64,000 bases of DNA from Solenopsis invicta (taxonomy: Eukaryota; Arthropoda; Insecta; Hymenoptera; Formicidae), in contig NC_052665.1 of assembly GCF_016802725.1 (NCBI RefSeq), forward strand, positions 6,696,001-6,760,000. The letters are read 5' to 3'. Under the pieces are notes generated by a model. The model had not been told where the DNA came from and made no database searches. It saw nothing but the letters and a program-made list of their open reading frames with translations. The first letter of the stretch is position 1. The number at the start of each line of letters is the position of its first letter. Positions 11,913-23,290 of this stretch are shown in pieces. Position numbers and translations under genes: made by a program.

Positions 11913-14819
11913 TGTACATATCCCAGTAATACGAGGTAACGCAAAAGAGAATTTGCCTGCTTTATCTTGCATCCCTTCGCTCGTGAAAGTCGTGAGATAT
12001 CCTTGCTGGTGCGGGAAGAGATGGGCCCGCCGACATCGTCCCTCCCCCGCCGAATAAATCTACGAAGCGAGAGATTTAGTAACACTTAAGGCGCGTGTAC
12101 TCGTTCGCCAATTTGTCTTGAGACGGAAAGGTACGAGCCGGCGTGTATACCGGGGCACGATAAGGCGCCCCAAAATGCCTCCCGCTATATTATCGCTATC
12201 GGTCAGCTTTATTTATTGCGCCGCGGGGGGACGGACGGCAAACGTGCCGCCGAGAAGGCCCGCATACACCGTACGGCCGCTTTTCTCAGCGGGTAAAGAA
12301 CGAATGGGGTTGCGTCGCGCTTGTTGGCCTGCATCGAGGCATCGTTGCTGCGAACCGACGACGGAGGCGATTTTACTTCAAGGTGCTTTGCACCCCTAAA
12401 TTCATATTTACCTCGACCGCAATGCTTTAAAAAGAATAAAAGATAAAAGATAAAAATAAAAAAGTTTTAATTACTTTTCCAATCATCAGTTAGAATTGAG
12501 AAATTATTTTATTAATGTCAGTAATCAGAATGTAATCATTTTATTATAATTACTTGATCAATCAGTAATCAGAACTAAACATTTTTCAATTATTTTATTA
12601 CTCAGTAATCAGTTTTAGAAGTTTCTTGATTATTTAATTAATTTATTTACAGTTATTTAATTAAAGATTCAATATTTATATTATTTAATAATTTTTTATT
12701 ATATATATTGTTCTGCAATAATATAATTGATATAATAAAATACGAGATAATAAGAATTTAGAAACCATAGATTTCTACCTTTGAGATACTGTAAATGATA
12801 AAACTAAATTTTGTCTAATTTCTAATAACTAAAATTGTATTAATTCTAATTATCATATATCATTCTTTCAATATTATTACAAAAAATAAATAGTAAAAAA
12901 TTTAGTTTAATTATTTTCTAAATTTCATAGAGTGAAAAATTTGCAAAATTGGACAGATCCAATTTTTATTTTTTTACAGTGAAAGTTTCACTTTATAAAA
13001 CTTAGAAAGTATTTATAAATATTATAGGAAAATAAAACTGTTTTATAACAAAAAAAAAAAAAAAACATGATTCTAGTACATTTTCACATCAGGATATTTT
13101 TAAGTCACAGCGTGAGATCACAGAGCGATTGATGGTTTGTACTAGGCCGATAGCAGGTGCAGTGACCTCAGAAAGTGGGCCCGAAATGTATAGCAGCATT
13201 ATTGCTTTCTTATTTTTTGAAAATAGTTTCTAAAACATTCTTTGAAAGCAAAAAATAGGTTATTTGAAACTGTCGACTGAAAACTGTGGACTGTAGGTCC
13301 CATATATTTACAGATATAAGTATTCAGAAAAGATTGCGCCGACAAGCGTAAGAAGGCGCGCAAAGAAGAGAAAGAAAGTGAGAAAAGATGTCGACCCTTA
13401 TCTTAAAAGACCAATCATACAATACTTCTGTATGGAGAAAAATCGTAAAATGTGATGTTCAATGCCAATCCCAGCAGAACCCACGTTTGAGTGTGAAAGG
13501 CATGTCTGATTAACAAATTTAAGTCACATGAGCTATATTTCTTTATTAAATCATGTAAAAAAAGTCTAATTTTCAGAATTCAAATTAATGGAATTAACTT
13601 AAATATAGAGAAGAAGATATTATGTCTACTATAGATACTCCTATTATCCATTATTAAATAACAAATTCTAACGATTGTTTATGGAATTATTTGTTTAATA
13701 GACTGTCATTACGTAGTATCACTAATATGCCCGAGTCCAAATCTCGATAAATACAGACTGGAAGAAAGTCTTTTTCGCTGATTTTTATTTTTTGCTACCT
13801 AATTAATTTGTTCTAAACTTTGGTATGTATACAGTCAATATACAACAAATAAAAAATTAAACTACTCAATAAACATATAAATAAAATTTTAATGTAATTA
13901 CATTTTTAAATAAAAAATGATATTTTAATAAAATTTTTATAAAAATTAGATCACAAAAAATACAATTAATTTGCAATTTATCATTTTAAAGTCTTATTAT
14001 TTTAATACTTTTCTAAAATAGTCATTTTTACGATTGTTCAATGACCGCAGTGACCTTATATTCTGCGGCAATAGAAAGAAAACTAACACGGCATGATGTC
14101 TTTCAGATTTTCACAAAGAAGAAAAGACTTTTGTCTTCAATTTCTTACGGTAGAAATGGGTACAGTGGAGGGCATGTACATTCTGTGTAGGAGGTGTATA
14201 GTTGGAATTTGACGAATAAGATAATACGTGTACTCTAGAGGGAGGTAAGAATGAGATGTACGTCAATTTGATTGGTGGATTTTGTGGGCGTAACACACGC
14301 AAATAACGTGATGTTAGAAATAGTCGAGGAAAATAAAAAGAACTGTAGAACAAGTTATCGACAATCGAAGTTGTTAAACGATCGAGATCAGTAGTGCAGT
14401 GCACATCGTGCAACAGCGTACTAAGAGGAGTGAAAATCAAGGAGCGAGAATCATCTCAAATTCAAATCACAGTCAACTTCGCTGAGGGGAAAGGCTTCAT
14501 TTTTCCAAAGTTTTACTTATATATTCAGTTGGGTAAGTTAATATATTTTTTTAACTAAATTAAATTTTTTAAATTAAATTGAAGGTAATGGATTATAAAA
14601 TTTATTTAATTACGTTAAAAGTTACATGACACATTACATACTTAAGCTAAGAAATTTAAGCTAAATTAAAAGTTAATTTTGAAAAGCATTATTATATTTA
14701 TATTCAATTAGAAATGTATAAATTTTTAAAGTTAAATTATTTAAAATAGTTATAACATAGATGACCAAACAAATTTAATACTTATATTCACAAATTAGAA
14801 AATTAGACACAAATTAGAA
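11913..14819. other. Gene-free stretch with one CpG island
   Basis: 11940-12400 is CpG-rich and stop-poor on both strands, with no convincing exon. 12410-14100 is AT-rich with a degenerate repeat at 12470-12620 and a poly-A run near 13051-13066. 14110-14440 carries a minus-strand frame of 109 codons without recognisable features. Confidence 0.45.
12470..12620. repeat. Degenerate repeat of CAGTAATCAG-type words
   Basis: Copies of (T)CAGTAATCAG followed or preceded by ATTATTTTATTA recur at about 12515, 12570 and 12605. They are irregularly spaced and substituted. This looks like an old minisatellite. Confidence 0.5.
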
Positions 14820-15003
14820 AATAATTTTGTTAAACCATCAAAATAAGTTTGTAGGGCACTCAAGCAAGATAAACAATGCTGTAAAATATTTTGACATTTT
14901 AGCTATCGGCAGCACAAACATCTTACGTAATTATTTTGATAGTTTAACAAAGTTATTCTGTATCTACCTAAACTTTTAGAGACTTTAGCAAATCGTTTTT
15001 TCC
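14820..15003. mobile_element. MITE family 1 copy
   Basis: Left arm AATAATTTTGTTAAACCATC (from 14819) is followed by AAAATAAGTTTGTAGG. It is mirrored by the right arm near 14925-14960, whose reverse complement begins AATAACTTTGTTAAACTATC. The right end carries the family signature CTAAACTTTTAGAGACTTTAGCAAA. The outer left end is missing or diverged. Confidence 0.65.
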
Positions 15004-15080
15004 GAACATATTTGCATATCAAGAGACACAAGATAGCCTGTCACGACAAGTATACACGCAGCGTGAGACCGTCTCAAATG

Positions 15081-15245
15081 CCTCAAGTATTCAAGATAAT
15101 ATATTTTTATAACTGTAAATCTTCATTGCAATACAAAAATTAGTTATTTTGTAAATAAACACATAAATAAATTTTGTTAATTTACGGAGCAATTAATCTT
15201 TACATCGCAAATAAAATTTCCATAAATTATCTTGAATACTTAAGG
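15081..15245. mobile_element. 165-bp inverted-repeat element
   Basis: CCTCAAGTATTCAAGATAAT at 15081-15100 is the reverse complement of 15226-15245 with one mismatch. Looser pairing continues inward (TGTAAATCTTCATTGC against its mirror near 15190-15206). No coding capacity. Confidence 0.7.
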
Positions 15246-17310
15246 TATACAAAAAATTGATATATTTTTATTTTTGAAGTTTATTATTTCTCAAGTTAAA
15301 ATTTTAATAATTAAAAATAACATTATATACATTTTAACAAAAACGTTTTAAGACTTCAATTAATCGGACACTTTGTATAAATTGGAAAGAAAGAAAAAAG
15401 AAAATAATGTTTAATTAAATATTTATTTTGATATCTAAATATCAAGATATTTTGCTTAACTTAACGGTTATTCTAAAATCTTTCTATCTATTCATGTTCA
15501 TGTGCTTTCCTTTTTTATTTCATTTCTTTGTCTACATATATATATATTCTTTCTCATATGCTTTGTCTTTTTTATTTAATGATTGGATCTTTTTTCTTCC
15601 TTCTTTTCTTTATTTCTTTTTGTTATTTTATTTCTTTTATTTGGTTATCCAAATGCTATGTATTGCCAATTGCATATTACTTTATCTAAAAGAAAAAAAG
15701 AAGAAATAATATATTAAGGGATTTTCTGGTCTTGCTTTAAAAAATTGATTTCTTTTGTTTTTTTCGAAAGCTTATAGTCTTAAGAATAATGTCACAAAAA
15801 TATATATTTTTTTTTTTGAAAAGTAAAAATTGACCAAGCATATACAGCATAAAGTAACGCGGTGTATAGAACCGCTTTACATTTTTCGAACTCTAGGAAA
15901 AAAGCTAGAATTGCCGCACGAGGGCACAAAACATTATAAAATAAAGATGAAAAAGAAGAAGGTAGCCCTGGAATAGCTGATTAAAGATAAGTCTAAAAAT
16001 TTCGCTAAAAATATTCCCAAAAATTATCCCAAAAATATTTCATCAGATTTTTCTCAAAATCGTTTTTTCTACCATGGTGAGCATGATTCCATGAAAAATT
16101 ATTTATAGGATTGACTGCCAATTACGTTCAACAAACATGCCGTTATTGTTCGAAATAGAATAAATAATCTACGTTGATTTTTTTTCAGTAACCAAATAAA
16201 AAGAAACAATGAATAAAATTGAAACTGTTTTTTTTTAAACTGTTGGTATATTGAAAATATGTATGCAATATTAAAAATGTTACTCATTGTTTTATTAATA
16301 CAAGCGTGAAAGGATTATTGTTAAAAATTTTAGTTCAGACAAAAATTACAAGTTCATTCATTAAAAAGAACATTTTTGCTTTCAGATTAATACTGTTTCT
16401 ATTGTACGTATCGTAGCTATTGTATAATTTTAGTATATATATTTACTAAAATTAAGTATATTTTTTCTCCGTGTAGTTCGGTGCATCAGTCTTCGCACCA
16501 TCGCTCTCTTTTCTTCGATTTGATCGTGTTCATGCGTCCTCATTCGTCATAGAAACTTATAAAACTATATAAAATGACAAGCAAACCAAACACTAAAACG
16601 TCATTTTAGTTAGCAAACTGAAATCATCTTATCGATCTTGATATTGTATTTTTGATGTTATAATTAAGATTTTATCAAACATTTGATGTTTTTATCGAAT
16701 TGTGGAACCAGAAGAGTTTTGTCATCTTGTTTTTATTAGGTGCTTTTTGTTAGAATCTTCTTTACTTTCTCACGTCTCCATAATTGCGTATTCGTTGCCA
16801 AGTTCATCACCATTAACAATTTTCATCGCACTCCAATACCGCTGATTCGGAGTCAACTGAATGCCACGGTATCCATTGCGCTGTCATGGGCACCGCGGTC
16901 GGAAGCAATTGTCGAAAACGGGTCGTGATCTTCCGATTGAAATCGTCGCGGACGGCCGTAGACGACGGAAAGAAGAATTGTCCCAATCTAGAAGGTGGAC
17001 CACGGCTTTCTTTCGTCCGGATACTCGACCACCTTTGTCGCGCGGCGAATCGAGATATTCGTCTTTTGCCACCTAACTGCTCCTCCTTTCACAGAAAATT
17101 TGCCGGAGTCCCGGCACACATGTATGCATACAATGCATTTATATTTGTCTCATGATTCGAATAGAATTGCATAAAAATTGCCGGTCAATAACAGTCAAAA
17201 GAAATCATAGCGACTAATGCGAATCCGATAATATTTCATGGATATTTCCGTTTCAAGTTGAACGAGTTCATTGTGTCGCAAGTAAAAATGGAATTTAGAA
17301 AAATGGTTTG
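15246..17310. other. Gene-free stretch
   Basis: 15420-15720 is extremely T-rich on the plus strand, so its open frame (15428-15709) is compositional. 16740-17150 is CpG-rich with overlapping chance frames. No element recognised. Confidence 0.45.
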
Positions 17311-17436
17311 AATAAATTAAAAGGAATTAGACTCGGAAGACTTAAATCGGAACTATAATAAAATAATGCCAATACGAGCCGGCACTGGATTTTCATCTAA
17401 AAGATCTCCCACCCTTTTCTCAATTCCAGAAAACAT
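17311..17436. repeat. Dispersed repeat, copy 2 (partner at 7029-7287)
   Basis: Contains AAAGGAATTA, AATGCCAATACGAGCCGGCA and CACCCTTTTCTCAATTCC in the order seen at 7029-7287 but without the internal insertion. Confidence 0.6.
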
Positions 17437-18914
17437 ATTTCGTTTTGTTCCATTGTAATTAAAATGTGAACTTGTCGCGTATATTCGCAAATATTATTCA
17501 GTATATTTTTCAAAATTTTTCACAAATATCACTGCAAACATACGCTTGAATGCAAAAAGTTCGTTCTCACATTGAGATTGTATTATTAAGTTAGTCGAAA
17601 ATTTATGTTCTCCTAAGTGTCGCATCCTACTCGTTACCCTTTCCCGAAGCGGAATCTTTCCGCCGTGAAATGTTCGAGTGAAGAATGTTCTCTTATTTAC
17701 TGCTGAAATTTACAATAGTCTTACCTCGGCTCTCGTAGTGCCTGAGAACGCGGATGCACGTGAACGCCTTAAGGGCCGAACGATGTGCTAAATAACGCAA
17801 ACGCGGCGAATCTTTCAAGACAGATTTAATACCGTATGTTTGCGAAAATATGTGCTATTGCATTTTGCTCAAATTTCTCATGGCTAGAAATTTTACACGA
17901 ACGATAAAAGTTATTTAATAACAAATGAATTTTAGTTACAAATAATATTAATAATTTAAAAGTAATTAAAAACTTAATAAATTAAAAACAGATTTAATTT
18001 TAACTTATAAATAATAAGATGGAGAATAATCTTTGTGAATTTGAGAAAGAAACTTAATAAATCATTGAGTCGTTGTACAATATTATTTCATGAATTTATC
18101 TACGCTCAGTCATCAATAAAATTTTAATTCGTTAAATACTTAATTCGTTAAATTTTTACTTTGCCGTGTCTACGAAGACTACAGAACATTCCGTAAACAT
18201 TTTATCATTCTTCATCATGCGGTCCGTTTCTTCACGCTGAAATTTCCAGCGCACCGCATATCTCACCGCGGTTTCATCTTTTTGGAGGATGCGCTGGCCG
18301 CCGTGGGACACCGAGTATATTTTCGTTTATTGTAAAGCACACAGAGACACGCAATCCGGACTTCTCTTTTGCTCTTTTTCTCTTGTCGGCGGTCAAGTGT
18401 TGAACCTTCGCGCCTATCCGCATGAATATTTCACCGGGAATGCACGTTGCCGCCCGAAGGCATAAATCTTTTCTGTGCGCTACCACCGTCGCGCTCTTCT
18501 GCAGAACGCGATCCAGAGGCCGTGCAAAAAAAAAAAAAAAAAAAAAAAAACGCCACTCGGCATGCATTCGACACTGCACGTGGTCGCGAATGGACAGTAT
18601 TACACGGGGGAAAGTGCACTGTAACCGGAGAGTTACGAGTGGAAAAACGGGCAGCTACCGGATTCTTTCCTATATATTCCAGGATACTCCACGCACTTCA
18701 TCCTTTAACTCGGTCAAAATCACGCTATGTTTGCGTGTGACTCCGCAACAAAATTAAAAATGTGATGGAATATTTATATAAATATTCCATACCGACTTAT
18801 ATATGTCATAATTAAAATTACTATGACACTTTTGACTAGTTAAGGTTTAATTACTTCAATGTCGGCTCGCGTTTCGTTACGTGAAAGTCTCAGATCGTAA
18901 AATCGACAGCAAAT
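17437..18914. other. Gene-free stretch with CpG-rich patches
   Basis: 17590-17830 and 18170-18740 are CpG-rich; the rest is AT-rich. The short frames near 18430-18740 are read through the poly-A run and are not credible. Confidence 0.45.
18526..18550. repeat. Poly-A run, 25 bases
   Basis: Uninterrupted A tract embedded in CpG-rich DNA. Confidence 0.9.
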
Positions 18915-19310
18915 ACAGAGCGTCGATTAGCATCGATTAGTTAATCAATTATTTTGTAAAATCTTGTAAAACTTTATAAAATAATTTGTTGTTAATATCT
19001 AATAACATTCTATATTAAAAAATAACTTACACACACTATATATAAAATAGTAACTAGTTAAAAAATTAAAAGTTGAATAATAAAGCTGTTATTAACTGTA
19101 GTTTATATTAATTACCTTAGTAACTTTAACTTTTGAAACACTTAAATTTTAATTTATCAACTATTTTAATTTATTTATTTTAACAAAGTTAAAGATTTAT
19201 TTACGTCTTATGTAATAAAATGATTATGAAAGAAATACATTTCCACACAAAAAAATAATAGATTTTTTTGTTATTCCATAAAAAATAATTTACAACAAAA
19301 TTACAGAATA
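18915..19310. repeat. Dispersed repeat pair, copy 1
   Basis: It matches 19815-20245 through a long series of shared words in the same order: GATTAGTTAATCAATTATTT, AATAATTTGTTGTTAA, AAAAAATTAAAAGTT and AAAAATAATTTACAA. The two copies lie ~900 bases apart in the same orientation with unrelated DNA between them. The final part also resembles arm sequence of the foldback element near 55540-55660. Confidence 0.7.
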
Positions 19311-19814
19311 AAGCTCAACTGCGTTTGTCAAACATTTGTATCTCGTATTTACGAAGGAAACAGCATGAGAACTCAGTCTCACGATGAATATCGAGGAAAA
19401 ATTGATTAAACGAACGGAACATCGAGCTAATGATAATAATGAGAGATGAGTTCTGAATTACAAAATTGTGCTTAATTACAAAATTAAATCTGCGGCAAGT
19501 GAGATGTTCTAAAAATGTGAGAAAAGGACGAAAGTGCAGCGCGGGAAAATAATGAAACTTTCATTATGAAACGAAGAGTTTCGTAAAGAGTAAAAGAGCA
19601 CTAGGAAAACGAGCGCAGTGAACGTATACCAACTTAAATTGAACGAATAAGTGATAACAAACTTCTTATCAAGCTGAAACGACAAGGGAAAATATCGTCA
19701 GCAATATTTCGAGTCTTCTGTCGGACGCGAAACACGATGATGAACACTTGACGCCGCAAGGAATACAAGTCAATGCATTTGCAGCCTTATAGATTCTCAC
19801 AAGAAAAAAGACAC

Positions 19815-19940
19815 AGCGTCGGTTAGCATTGATTAGTTAATCAATTATTTTGTAAAATCTTGTAAGATTTTATAAAATAATTTGTTGTTAACATCAAATA
19901 ATATTCTATATTAAAAAATTACACACACGTGTGTATATAA

Positions 19941-20005
<65 letters not shown>

Positions 20006-20245
20006 TAGAGTTCAAATAGTAACTAATTAAAAAATTAAAAGTTAAATAATAAAGTTATTCTTAATTTTTAACTTATATAGTAACATTAACTAGTTACTTT
20101 TGAACACATAGATTTTAATTGATCAATTATTTTTTCCTGAGTTAAAAATTTGCCTATATAAAAAAGAAAAAGTATATTCGCATATAAACAATATTTCTTT
20201 GTTATTTTATATAAAAATAATTTACAAATAAAATAGTTTTGTTTG
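19815..20245. repeat. Dispersed repeat pair, copy 2, expanded by a TA tract
   Basis: Same content and orientation as 18915-19310. Where copy 1 has ACACACTATATATAA, this copy has ACACACACGTGTGTATATAA followed by a 56-bp TA tract, so the microsatellite probably grew from a short seed in the repeat. Confidence 0.7.
19946..20001. repeat. (TA)28 microsatellite
   Basis: About 28 uninterrupted TA units within the repeat copy at 19815. Confidence 0.95.
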
Positions 20246-20266
20246 GTCATCCAAATTATAATTGTT

Positions 20267-20315
20267 TTAAGTAATCTAACTTTAAGTAATCTAACTTTTA
20301 AGTAATCTAACTTTT
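20267..20315. repeat. 16-17-bp minisatellite, 3 copies
   Basis: TTAAGTAATCTAACTTT is repeated three times in tandem, with the first two copies one base shorter. Confidence 0.85.
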
Positions 20316-20469
20316 AAAAACTTACAAATTTTTAAGTTAATCACGTGAATTATAGGTTAGCAGGGCTGCGTGCAGAATTGTTTAAGTGCATTTGATTCTC
20401 ATCAAAGAAATATTTTGATATAAAAATATTGATAGTGCCTACATGCTTCTATTTACCTTTTAGAAAAAA

Positions 20470-20665
20470 ATTTTTATATATAATTATATATAATATATGT
20501 ATAAATACATATATACATAAATATATGTGAAAATTGTATGATAAATATATATAATTATGTATAATAATCGCACATAATTTCATGTAATTATTACATATAA
20601 TTATATAGGATTATACATAAATGTATGTAAATATATATAAAAATCAGCATAATTATATATAAACA
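20470..20665. repeat. TATATA-type low-complexity tract
   Basis: Imperfect mixture of ATATATAATTATATATA, ATACATATATA and TATGTAAATATATA words. It is highly self-complementary. Confidence 0.75.
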
Positions 20666-20876
20666 AATTTTTTCCGGGTGATACAAGTGCTCATAACACA
20701 GCTCATAATATCATTTTCTCTTCTATATTTTACTTTAGAATATAATCGCATATAATTGCATCGGCCTTTTATTTTTTTTTCCTTACATAATTTTATACAA
20801 CAAAAATATTTATGTTATAACTTGTACATTTGCAGATCAAGAAACGAAGTAAAATAACAAAGGAAAATAGCTAAAC

Positions 20877-21074
20877 ATGTTTACGTCAACTAATCAATTT
20901 TCACAACAATCAACACAACGACCAAGAACGGTCACAGATTACAACAATAATAATATAAATGGGCCAAGACCAGGTCAAGGACCTTATCAAGGTCAAACTA
21001 ATCAGGGACAAAGTCATCAAGGACAAGGACAACAAGGACAAAGTCATCAAGGACAAGGACAACGTAGATCGTAA
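20877..21074 (+). CDS. Small Gln/Gly-rich open frame in a possible exon
   Basis: A 65-codon frame starts at ATG 20877 and stops at TAA 21072. The product begins MFTSTNQFSQQSTQRP, passes a run of Asn (YNNNNING), and ends in repeated (H/Q)QGQGQ and NQGQSHQ blocks. It has no signal peptide or known domain. The sequence CATTTGCAG ending at 20835 is a good acceptor. ACGTAAGT gives a strong donor at 21086, so the frame could lie in a 250-nt exon (20836-21085). Synonymous variation among the GGA/GGT, CAA/CAG and AAT/ACT codons gives mild support for coding. It could equally be a minisatellite that happens to stay open. Not recognised. Confidence 0.33.
   Translation: MFTSTNQFSQQSTQRPRTVTDYNNNNINGPRPGQGPYQGQTNQGQSHQGQGQQGQSHQGQGQRRS
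21003..21062 (+). repeat. 30-bp minisatellite, two copies
   Basis: CA(A/G)GGACAAAGTCATCAAG plus GACAAGGACAA occurs twice back to back. It encodes the repeated QGQSHQGQGQ of the frame above, and 30 bases keeps that frame. Confidence 0.85.
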
Positions 21075-21352
21075 CGAACAGTAACGTAAGTACGTCGCAA
21101 GAGTCATATATTTGATGTATAAATTCAATTTCTTTGCATTATGTCTTATAACTCTATAAGTAGAAACTCTCAGGATGTAGAGTAATGATTCAGGATCATA
21201 CGCCTCTTTATTCGATATCTAAATTTTATTTAAAAATAATAAAGATGTCGTTATTCAAATTTTTCTAAATCATTGATTTTAAATGAAGGTGTCGTTAGAT
21301 GGTAAGCATCAAAATAAATGCAGTAACTTACTGAAACTATGTTTCAACATTT

Positions 21353-21595
21353 ATTATCAGTCCTACTGAAAATGTTCGATTGAAGCTGAAAAACTCTATT
21401 TGGTTTAGTAAGATTGAATTGTGTTTTTGAATTTTCCAGTTAAATATATAGTACAATCGATACAATACAACACAACCAATTTTAAAGTAATTATGTTGTA
21501 CTGAAGAAAACTTCAAAAACACAATTCAATCTTATTAAACCAAATACAGCTTTCTAATGGTTTTAATCGGACATTTTCAGCAGAAAATCTATAAT
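21353..21595. mobile_element. ~243-bp MITE with ~85-bp inverted arms
   Basis: The left arm (21358-21440) and right arm (21500-21583) are reverse complements with few mismatches. They share TTTGGTTTA(G/A)TAAGATTG, AATTGTGTTTTTGAA and CTGAAAATGT(T/C)CGATT. The short central spacer is AT-rich. A TA duplication is possible but not certain. The minus-strand frame at 21337-21522 is part of the element. Confidence 0.8.
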
Positions 21596-23035
21596 TAACG
21601 TATTGGAATACGTCTTTTATAAATTTTCAGTATTATATGTTAAAAATTTATGTATAACAGAATGTATTCTCTCTTACTTATTATGTTAAAGTAAAAAGTA
21701 AAAATCCGCAAGTTTATTCTTAATGCGATTCTTAATTTGCGTAATAATTATCTGCGAATTTCGACGCTTTTCATGCAATGGTACCTTTAATCGGTACAAT
21801 TTCATATGAATTTAATTTTTTGTTTTTATGTTTTAGTTTAAAGATGACAACTATAAAAAGTATCACAAAACGGTACTTAACACAAAGAAAAATATTGGAA
21901 AATGGATATTGATAACAATTTTTATTTGATTTTATCTCTTATTTTCCTATTAATATTATTTATGACTATATACAAAATTTATTGACTATATATAAATATT
22001 TATTTATTATATAATAAATGACATTTAAAAATTCACATCAATAAAGATTGATATTATCCAATTTTACAAATCTTTTTTTTCAACAACCGCACGCATGATC
22101 TAATAATGAATTTCCTACTAGACAGATTTCACTCCTAGAGTAATAAATTCCTGATGGAACCACATGCGCTTATCAATTTAGTAAAAACCCCGCTATGTCA
22201 TATTAGAAACCTATCTCATAATAGCCGACTTTACCGCATATCTACTTATAATCTACTTATAAGGCTATTTAACATTAAAGAAATTTAAAAAAAATTTCTC
22301 ATGTCTGTGTTACGATATGCATTTTTGCTCACTCTTACCGAAATAAAAATTGTGTTAAACGTTCCAAAGGGAGCAACTTTAAGGCAAAAGGCTCCAGTAA
22401 TGTCTCTCGCAAATCAGTAGCACCTCGTGAAATCGCAAAATCCATCCTGCGGAGGGACACTCACCAAGCTTATCCGCCACCTTTGATAGTGGTAATAACT
22501 CGGTTTCTCCTGAGGGAATGCTTGCAAGGATGCCTGTGGGAAATGCACTTGCTACTCCGTAAACTTCCTGGCGTGGCGAGAAACCGCGAAGCTACTAACA
22601 CCTCTTTCGTGAAAAACTGCATTAAGATTTCAATAAGTTGCGGTCGACGAAATTCATTCTAATTTCTCACTTTATATATTTATGTACACCTGTACCTTTA
22701 TAGTTGAACTTTTTCATGCTATATGTTCGAAATTTGGCAACTTTTTGTTATCTAACAATAAGTGGAGCGTTGGTGTTTAGAAATCCTCTTGTCTTAGTAG
22801 TCTTATTTTTGTAATAGGTACGATAAAATGAGAATTTTGACTTTATTAAGCGTAGCAAAAATTAGTTTTAATTTTTATTAAAATACATATGGAGGAACAT
22901 AATAAAGATATGACTTGAAACAGCATAATATGTAAGTTTTTATAAAAACAAAAATATGTAAGTTTTTATCTTATAACATAATGTAATAAAATAAATTTTT
23001 TTTTTTAGAAAGTAATTATTGAAATGTTTTACTAT
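21596..23035. other. Gene-free stretch
   Basis: AT-rich, except for 22360-22640 of balanced composition that looks like unique DNA with no coding signature. ATATGTAAGTTTTTAT occurs twice near 22928-22970. Confidence 0.45.
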
Positions 23036-23290
23036 ATGGAAAAAACAGTTTTGCTGAAGTATCTAAAAATTTAGCTGGTTACAAATCTGAACATAATTTT
23101 TTGTTAGACCATCAGAATAATTATATAGGACGCTAAAGCTGGTTGCTAAAATATCAAACCTTTTTGCAGCATTTCTTCATCACGCTCAAATGTTTTTCGT
23201 AATTATTTCAAACAAAATTATTTTCAGACATGTATCTAATTCTTTTATACATAGCTAAATTTAGAAACATTGGTACAACTATTTTTTTCG
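23036..23290. mobile_element. MITE family 1, fullest copy
   Basis: The left end is CAGTTTTGCTGAAGTATCTA followed by AAAATTTAGCTGGTTAC. The right end holds ATAGCTAAATTTAGAAAC. Subterminal AATTTTTTGTTAGACCATCA mirrors TTTCAAACAAAATTATTTTC. The middle contains CTTTTTGCAGCATTTCTTCATCA, shared with the copy at 35891. No coding capacity. Confidence 0.75.

Noticed and set aside
11602..12057. 151-codon open frame
   Set aside because: It runs through a MITE family 1 copy and then into a CpG-rich patch; no domain, no gene-like flanks.
15428..15709. 93-codon Phe/Leu-rich frame resembling a membrane protein
   Set aside because: The plus strand is a T-rich low-complexity tract, which makes a hydrophobic reading trivial.
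18422..18757. 111-codon frame with a poly-Lys stretch
   Set aside because: Poly-Lys comes from the 25-base A run; opposite and alternate frames are equally open.
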